Shown: in pieces, positions 59,953 through 64,000 of the stretch
Position numbering within the stretch: the first letter of the stretch is position 1
Layout of the letters: every line of letters begins with the position of its first letter
The notes under the pieces: generated by a model
What the model was told of the DNA's origin: nothing
The model's database searches: none
The model's input: the letters and a program-made list of their open reading frames with translations, nothing else
Position numbers and translations under genes: made by a program
Assembly: GCA_030549175.1 (NCBI GenBank)
Contig: JAUKUA010000004.1
Span: forward strand, 3,844,001 to 3,908,000
DNA length: 64,000 nt
From: Lasiosphaeris hirsuta
Taxonomy: Eukaryota; Ascomycota; Sordariomycetes; Sordariales; Lasiosphaeriaceae
Direction of reading: 5' to 3'

Positions 59953-61999
59953 ATGGCAGACGTCCGGCAGAGGTCTGGTGCGCTGGGGGACTTGTGGAAC
60001 GAGTCGTCGCACGACAGTTCTGTGGTGGATGCATCGGAAGCAACCACTCTCTTGGGTGCGGGCACGGAGGACGCCAATGGAGGGGCGCACAATGACCATG
60101 CAAGGAAGGACAGCTGGGCCGGCTACGCTGACTTTGAAGGGGTGCCGTGGTGGAATAAACCATCTGTACGTCTAGCAGCGGCCATTTGTCCCCCCGGACA
60201 CCACCGCTGGATTCCGAAGAGCTAACATTGCTGTGTACGTGCGCGGCAGGTCTGGTGGCTACTGTTTCCATATGCCGTCTTCACGTTGGCACTCGGAGGC
60301 TCGATGGTCCCGAAGTTGAATCTGTACGGCCAGCCCGGCCCGTTCCCAGCCCTAAGGGTGGGTGACTCTAATGCTATGTTTCCATTGCTGATACCGAGTG
60401 TGTGCCAGCATCATCGCCCTCATCTGCAAACGGTACTTTACCGATAGGTCGGCAGCGGATCCCGCCTTCGCCTTCCAGCCCGTTATCCCCGGTGGCAACA
60501 ATCCGCAATGCACCGAAACCCCCGAGGTGCTGCGTATGGTGGCCACCTTCACCATGGTGCTCAACATCCTGATCGGTATACTGAGTTCACTCAGTGCGCC
60601 GAAGCTCGGGGCTCTCTCTGACCGGTACGGACGCAAACGCATGATGGCTCTCTGCTCCGCTGGTGGCGTTGTGAGCGAGATTATCACCATCGCAGCTGCC
60701 ACTTATCCCGAGTCCATCCACTACAACTGGCTCATCTTCGGGGCCTTTTTTGACGGCCTTACCGGCTCTTTCACTGCTGGCTCCGTCTTGAGTCACGCCT
60801 ATGCGGCCGACTGCACACCACCATCGAAGCGCTCCGTTGCCATTGGATACCTCCACTCCTGCCTTTTCACCGGCCTTGCCTTCGGCCCTCTCCTTGCTGG
60901 ATACTTTGTAGAATGGACCGGCTCACTCCTGTCAATCTTCTATGTGACCCTAGGCTGCCACGTCTTTTTTATTTTCGTCATGCTCTTTGTGACACCCGAG
61001 TCACTGTCGAGGAAGCGACAGCTCATCGCGCGCGAGAAACACGCTGCCGAGCAAGCAGCCCTTGCCCCTGCCCCTGAATGGTACTCATCGCCCGTTCCAG
61101 GCGCCAAGTACATTGGTAAAGCGATACATTCTATTAGGACATCGAACCCCCTCGCACCCCTTACGATTCTATTCCCCAAGGGCCCCGGTACCAAGCGCCT
61201 GCGCCGAAACTTGCTGGTGCTGGCCTTGATCGATACGGCCATCCTCGGGGCGGGCATGAGCTCCGGCACGGTGATTATTTTGTACACCGAGAAGGTTTTC
61301 CACTGGGGCAACTTTGAGAGCTCGCGCTTTCTCTCGTTAGTCTCGACGGTTCGCGTCTTTGTTCTCATGGGTATCTTCCCCATCATCAACTACATATTCC
61401 GCACGCGCCCGGCAGCACGTCGGAGGCGTGAATCAGGCGTGGTGCTGGTTGAGAAGAACGCGGGTGCCGACGATCTTGATATCTGGATTATGAGGACTGC
61501 CCTCATATCGGACGTTGTCGGCATGATCGGCTACATTTTTGTTCGCACGAGCCCGCTCTTTGTCCTCTGCGCCGTTATCGCAGCGTTCGGCGGACTCGGG
61601 TCGGCGACAATTCAGGCGTCGCTGAGCAAGCATGTTCCGGCTGAGCGGGTCGGGCAGCTGCTCGGGGCGATTGGTTTGCTACACTCGCTGGCAAGGGTTG
61701 TTGCGCCGATGCTTTTCAACGGGCTGTTTGCCATTACCGTGTCGACATTTCCCCAAGCGTTTTTTGTCCTTCTTGCGAGTATCTTTGCAACGGCAACACT
61801 GGCGTCGTTTTTCGTCAGACCTCATGGTATGGTGTTGCCGTGCTGAAGCATATGGAGGGCAGACGATGCTAATATGTGATGCCTTGTAGTATATATGACC
61901 GAGGATGAAGTGCTGGTAACAGATGACTCCCCGGGTCATGGATCGAACCATGCGCGACAGAGTGCGCTAGAGGACGACGAGCTCATTCCTAACATGTAG
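59953..61999 (+). CDS. Major facilitator superfamily transporter, Tet/TCR-like drug:H+ antiporter family
   Basis: Membrane transporter of the class resembling bacterial TetA and animal HIAT1. Exons 59953-60165, 60250-60323, 60409-61826 and 61890-61999 give 604 residues. A 70-residue acidic N-terminus joins VWWLLFPYAVFTLALGGSMVPKLNL, then (second splice) IIALICKRYFTD. MFS motif A is APKLGALSDRYGRKRMM; later SVAIGYLHSCLFTGLAFGPLLAGYF and FGGLGSATIQASLSKHVPAERVGQLLGAIGLLHS are family-typical. A stop exists at 61843-61845 if the last intron is kept (RPHGMVLPC), but splicing the 63-bp intron gives VYMTEDEVLVTDD...DDELIPNM, the usual acidic C-terminal tail, so I prefer it. Substrate unknown. Confidence 0.9.
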
Positions 62000-62705
62000 A
62001 AAGCCGACCCTCGAGTGTGACGACCGAAGGGTGACGAGCGAATCACCTGTGTGTTTGAGTATATACTTGCTCGCATATATCGAGTTGAATGCTGTGCTAG
62101 CAGGGCTGTAGGTTGCGTGGGTCTGCATTAGACAGCACAGTCAAAGAACAGGGGTTGGTGTGATTTTTCGTTTGTTTATAGGGTGTTTGCCAAGATAGCG
62201 GCCGGCATTGGGGGCGCACGAGCATTGAAGGGTGTTTATGATGTATTTAGAAGGTGTTGCGCGGTTGAGAAGTATATTGCGCGTGGGAGAATGGTTCAGA
62301 TGGTCCGTCTTGGGGCGGATAGTCTCTCAAAGGCATACCTAGGGTAACTATGTAAGGGTAGGTTTTGTCGAATATGGGTGCGCTCATCCTCACATCTTGT
62401 TGGATTGTGCAAGGGCGGGGAAGCAAATGAAATCGGAGCAGATGGAAATTATACAGCTTATGATCAAATTATTACCGATATCCGACAATCGCACATGAGG
62501 TGAAGAATGGACTAACAAGCGCTCTCTTGGACGGTGGGTGTAGCCACTTGAGGTAGTGGGGCATGTTGCAGGACAACGGACGGTTTGCTCCCGATGTCAA
62601 CTGCCCGTCCCGCCGCCTCTTTGAGTAGTATATACACGGCAGCTCACTCTAGGAAAAAGATGTACCAAATCTCAGATATATTCACCACCACGCAAAATTG
62701 AAAGC
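62000..62705. other. Intergenic: MFS 3' flank and upstream of FHIT-type gene
   Basis: No gene supported. Confidence 0.6.
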
Positions 62706-63466
62706 ATGCTCAAGACTAGCACACGCAGAATTGGCAACACCGCCATCACTTCAGCGTCTATAACCTCGAAAAGCACGGGACTGAGAATGAGCAGCTCAAC
62801 AGCCGCGCCCGTCTACTTTGGGCCCTTTGAGGTCACAAACCAGGTACCCTCTCCTCCCCGCCCTTCCACCCACAACAAGAAAACTAACCCACCCCCTCAA
62901 AGGTCTTCCTCACCACCCCGCACTCCTTCGCCCTAGTCAACCTCAAGCCCCTCCTGCCAGGCCACGTCCTCGTGTGCCCCTCGCGCCCGCACCGCCGGCT
63001 GACCGAGCTTTCCACGCCCGAGCTGACCGACCTCTTCAGCGCCGTGCAGCGCGTGCAGCGCATGCTGGCCCGGCACTACTTCTCTCCGTCGGCGTCGCCG
63101 TCCGTGCCGCCGTCCCCAGAGGCCGCCGGCTCCTTCAACATCGCCGTCCAGGACGGCCCCGAGGCCGGCCAGACCGTGCCCCACGTCCACGTCCACGTGA
63201 TCCCGCGGATCCGCGGGTCGACGGCCAAGGACGCCGAGACGCCCTCGGACGAGCTGTACGAGCGCATGGCGGCCGAGGATGGGAATGTAGGTGGGTGGCT
63301 GTGGGACGCCGCAGAGGGGCGCCGGCGCGGGCGGCCGATGCCCGGCGGTGAGTTTCCTAAGATTGAGGATGCCGAGAGGATGCCGAGGTCGATAGGGGAG
63401 ATGAAGAGCGAGGCGGAGGTGTTTAGGGGTGTGTTGAGGGCTATGGAGGCGGAGGAGGCGGGGTGA
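62706..63466 (+). CDS. HNT2: HIT-family diadenosine polyphosphate hydrolase (FHIT/Hnt2 type)
   Basis: Histidine-triad nucleotide hydrolase that splits Ap3A/Ap4A-type dinucleotides. Exons 62706-62843 and 62903-63466 are joined by a 59-bp intron (CAG|GTACCC donor, AAAG acceptor), giving 233 residues from the first ATG. A second in-frame ATG (62787, MSSSTAAPVYFGPF) gives the usual FHIT start; the extra 27 basic residues could be a mitochondrial signal. The spliced core reads VYFGPFEVTNQ-VFLTTPHSFALVNLKPLLPGHVLV, then NIAVQDGPEAGQTVPHVHVHVIPR with the HxHxH catalytic triad. A Pro/Ser insert follows SPSASPSVPPSP. Codon use is very GC-rich. The stop codon is followed at once by a 13-G run. Confidence 0.93.
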
Positions 63467-64000
63467 AAGGGGGGGGGGGGGTGGGAGAGGTATGTTGGGA
63501 TTGTTTTGGGGGTGTTTGGTCGGGATTGGGATGGTGGTGGTGAGAAGGGACCTGCCATGCAGATAGATGGGTGGGAATATCTCGAGCCTCGTCAGAACAC
63601 CAGCTTCCGGGGCTCAATGGTAGAGCGTATGACTTCTATAGAATATTCTATCCTGAATTCATCATAAGGTTGTGGGTTCGAGTCCTACCGGGAGTGCTCC
63701 ATTCACGATAGCATCGTGACTCGACTTTTTGACACCCACTCCAACACGCTGTGACGGTTAGCCGTTCCAGACAACCAGGGAGAACACTTGTGTCGTCAGT
63801 CGGTGGTCACTTTTTATCACGGCCAAGGGAATTGCCACATGGCACCAGAGCAATTCTGAGAAGCGTTATCGTGTTCCGGACTTCTCTCATACACCCATTT
63901 CCAGCATCAATTCTATGCAGCTCTGCTGTTGCGATCACGGACGCTATAGAGTAAATACCCCTTGCTCGACACTCATCTACCTCGTAAAATATATCCCGGT
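63467..64000. other. 3' flank of FHIT-type gene, holding tRNA-Arg
   Basis: 13-G run at 63469-63481, then the tRNA at 63603-63697; nothing recognised after it to the window edge. Confidence 0.6.
63603..63697 (+). tRNA. tRNA-Arg(UCU), intron-containing
   Basis: 95 nt. Acceptor GCTTCCG/CGGGAGT (ends in a G-U pair) with discriminator G; D arm GGCTCAATGGTAGAGC; anticodon stem TATGA/TCATA with loop C-T-T-C-T-A | A and a 22-nt intron after position 37; T arm GTGGG-TTCGAGT-CCTAC. CCA is not encoded. Confidence 0.87.

Overview
The window is nuclear DNA from a filamentous ascomycete, most likely a Sordariomycete (Sordariales-like). The evidence is compact genes with many 50-90 bp GT-AG introns carrying CTAAC/CTGAC branch points, intron-containing tRNA genes, and protein families typical of these fungi: a PHD-finger ORC4, a DUF7053 protein, a CYSTM protein, and an N-acetylglutamate synthase like Neurospora arg-14. 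The exact species cannot be told from sequence alone.

Layout. 1-9.3 kb (all minus): a DUF7053-type protein running off the left edge, ORC4, the Paf1-complex subunit CDC73, and a conserved fungal protein of unknown function with one in-frame TAG. 9.8-13.3 kb: a divergent pair, ENP1/bystin (minus, seven exons) and HGH1 (plus), followed by a degenerate tRNA-Ser copy. 15.4-22.5 kb: a PHO84-type phosphate symporter (plus), an intact tRNA-Ser(CGA) (minus) and a CSC1/OSCA-type ion channel (minus). 24.4-31.1 kb: an FAD monooxygenase (plus), a small CYSTM protein (minus), RIB7 (plus) and an NCS1 purine/cytosine permease (minus). 31-33 kb is non-coding and holds a 41-bp inverted repeat. 33.3-40.7 kb: SEC1 (plus), RPN1 (minus) and a 6PGDH-like dehydrogenase (minus). 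41.9-50.1 kb (plus): N-acetylglutamate synthase with an upstream TGAGTCA site, a GVP36-type BAR protein, tRNA-Ala(AGC), LSM4 and a PPR-like protein. 51.0-56.6 kb (minus): a zinc-cluster-like gene whose last exon carries two in-frame TAG codons, and KU70. 57.1-63.7 kb (plus): ferrochelatase, a Tet/TCR-type MFS transporter, a FHIT-type hydrolase and tRNA-Arg(UCU).

The genes are mostly core housekeeping: replication origin, transcription elongation, 40S assembly, eEF2 folding, proteasome, exocytosis, RNA decay/splicing, heme, riboflavin and arginine synthesis, and end joining. There is no operon-like grouping and no clear secondary-metabolite cluster. I rebuilt exon structures by hand from splice consensus plus protein continuity, so junctions are inferences, although nearly all close in frame with canonical sites.

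The least ordinary signals are three in-frame amber codons inside otherwise open, protein-like frames of two genes; a tRNA-Ser duplicate whose changes cluster in the anticodon arm; a non-coding inverted repeat; a GC-AG intron; and an LSM4 start codon that is an exon by itself. I found no CRISPR, no recognisable transposase and no clear new multi-gene system.
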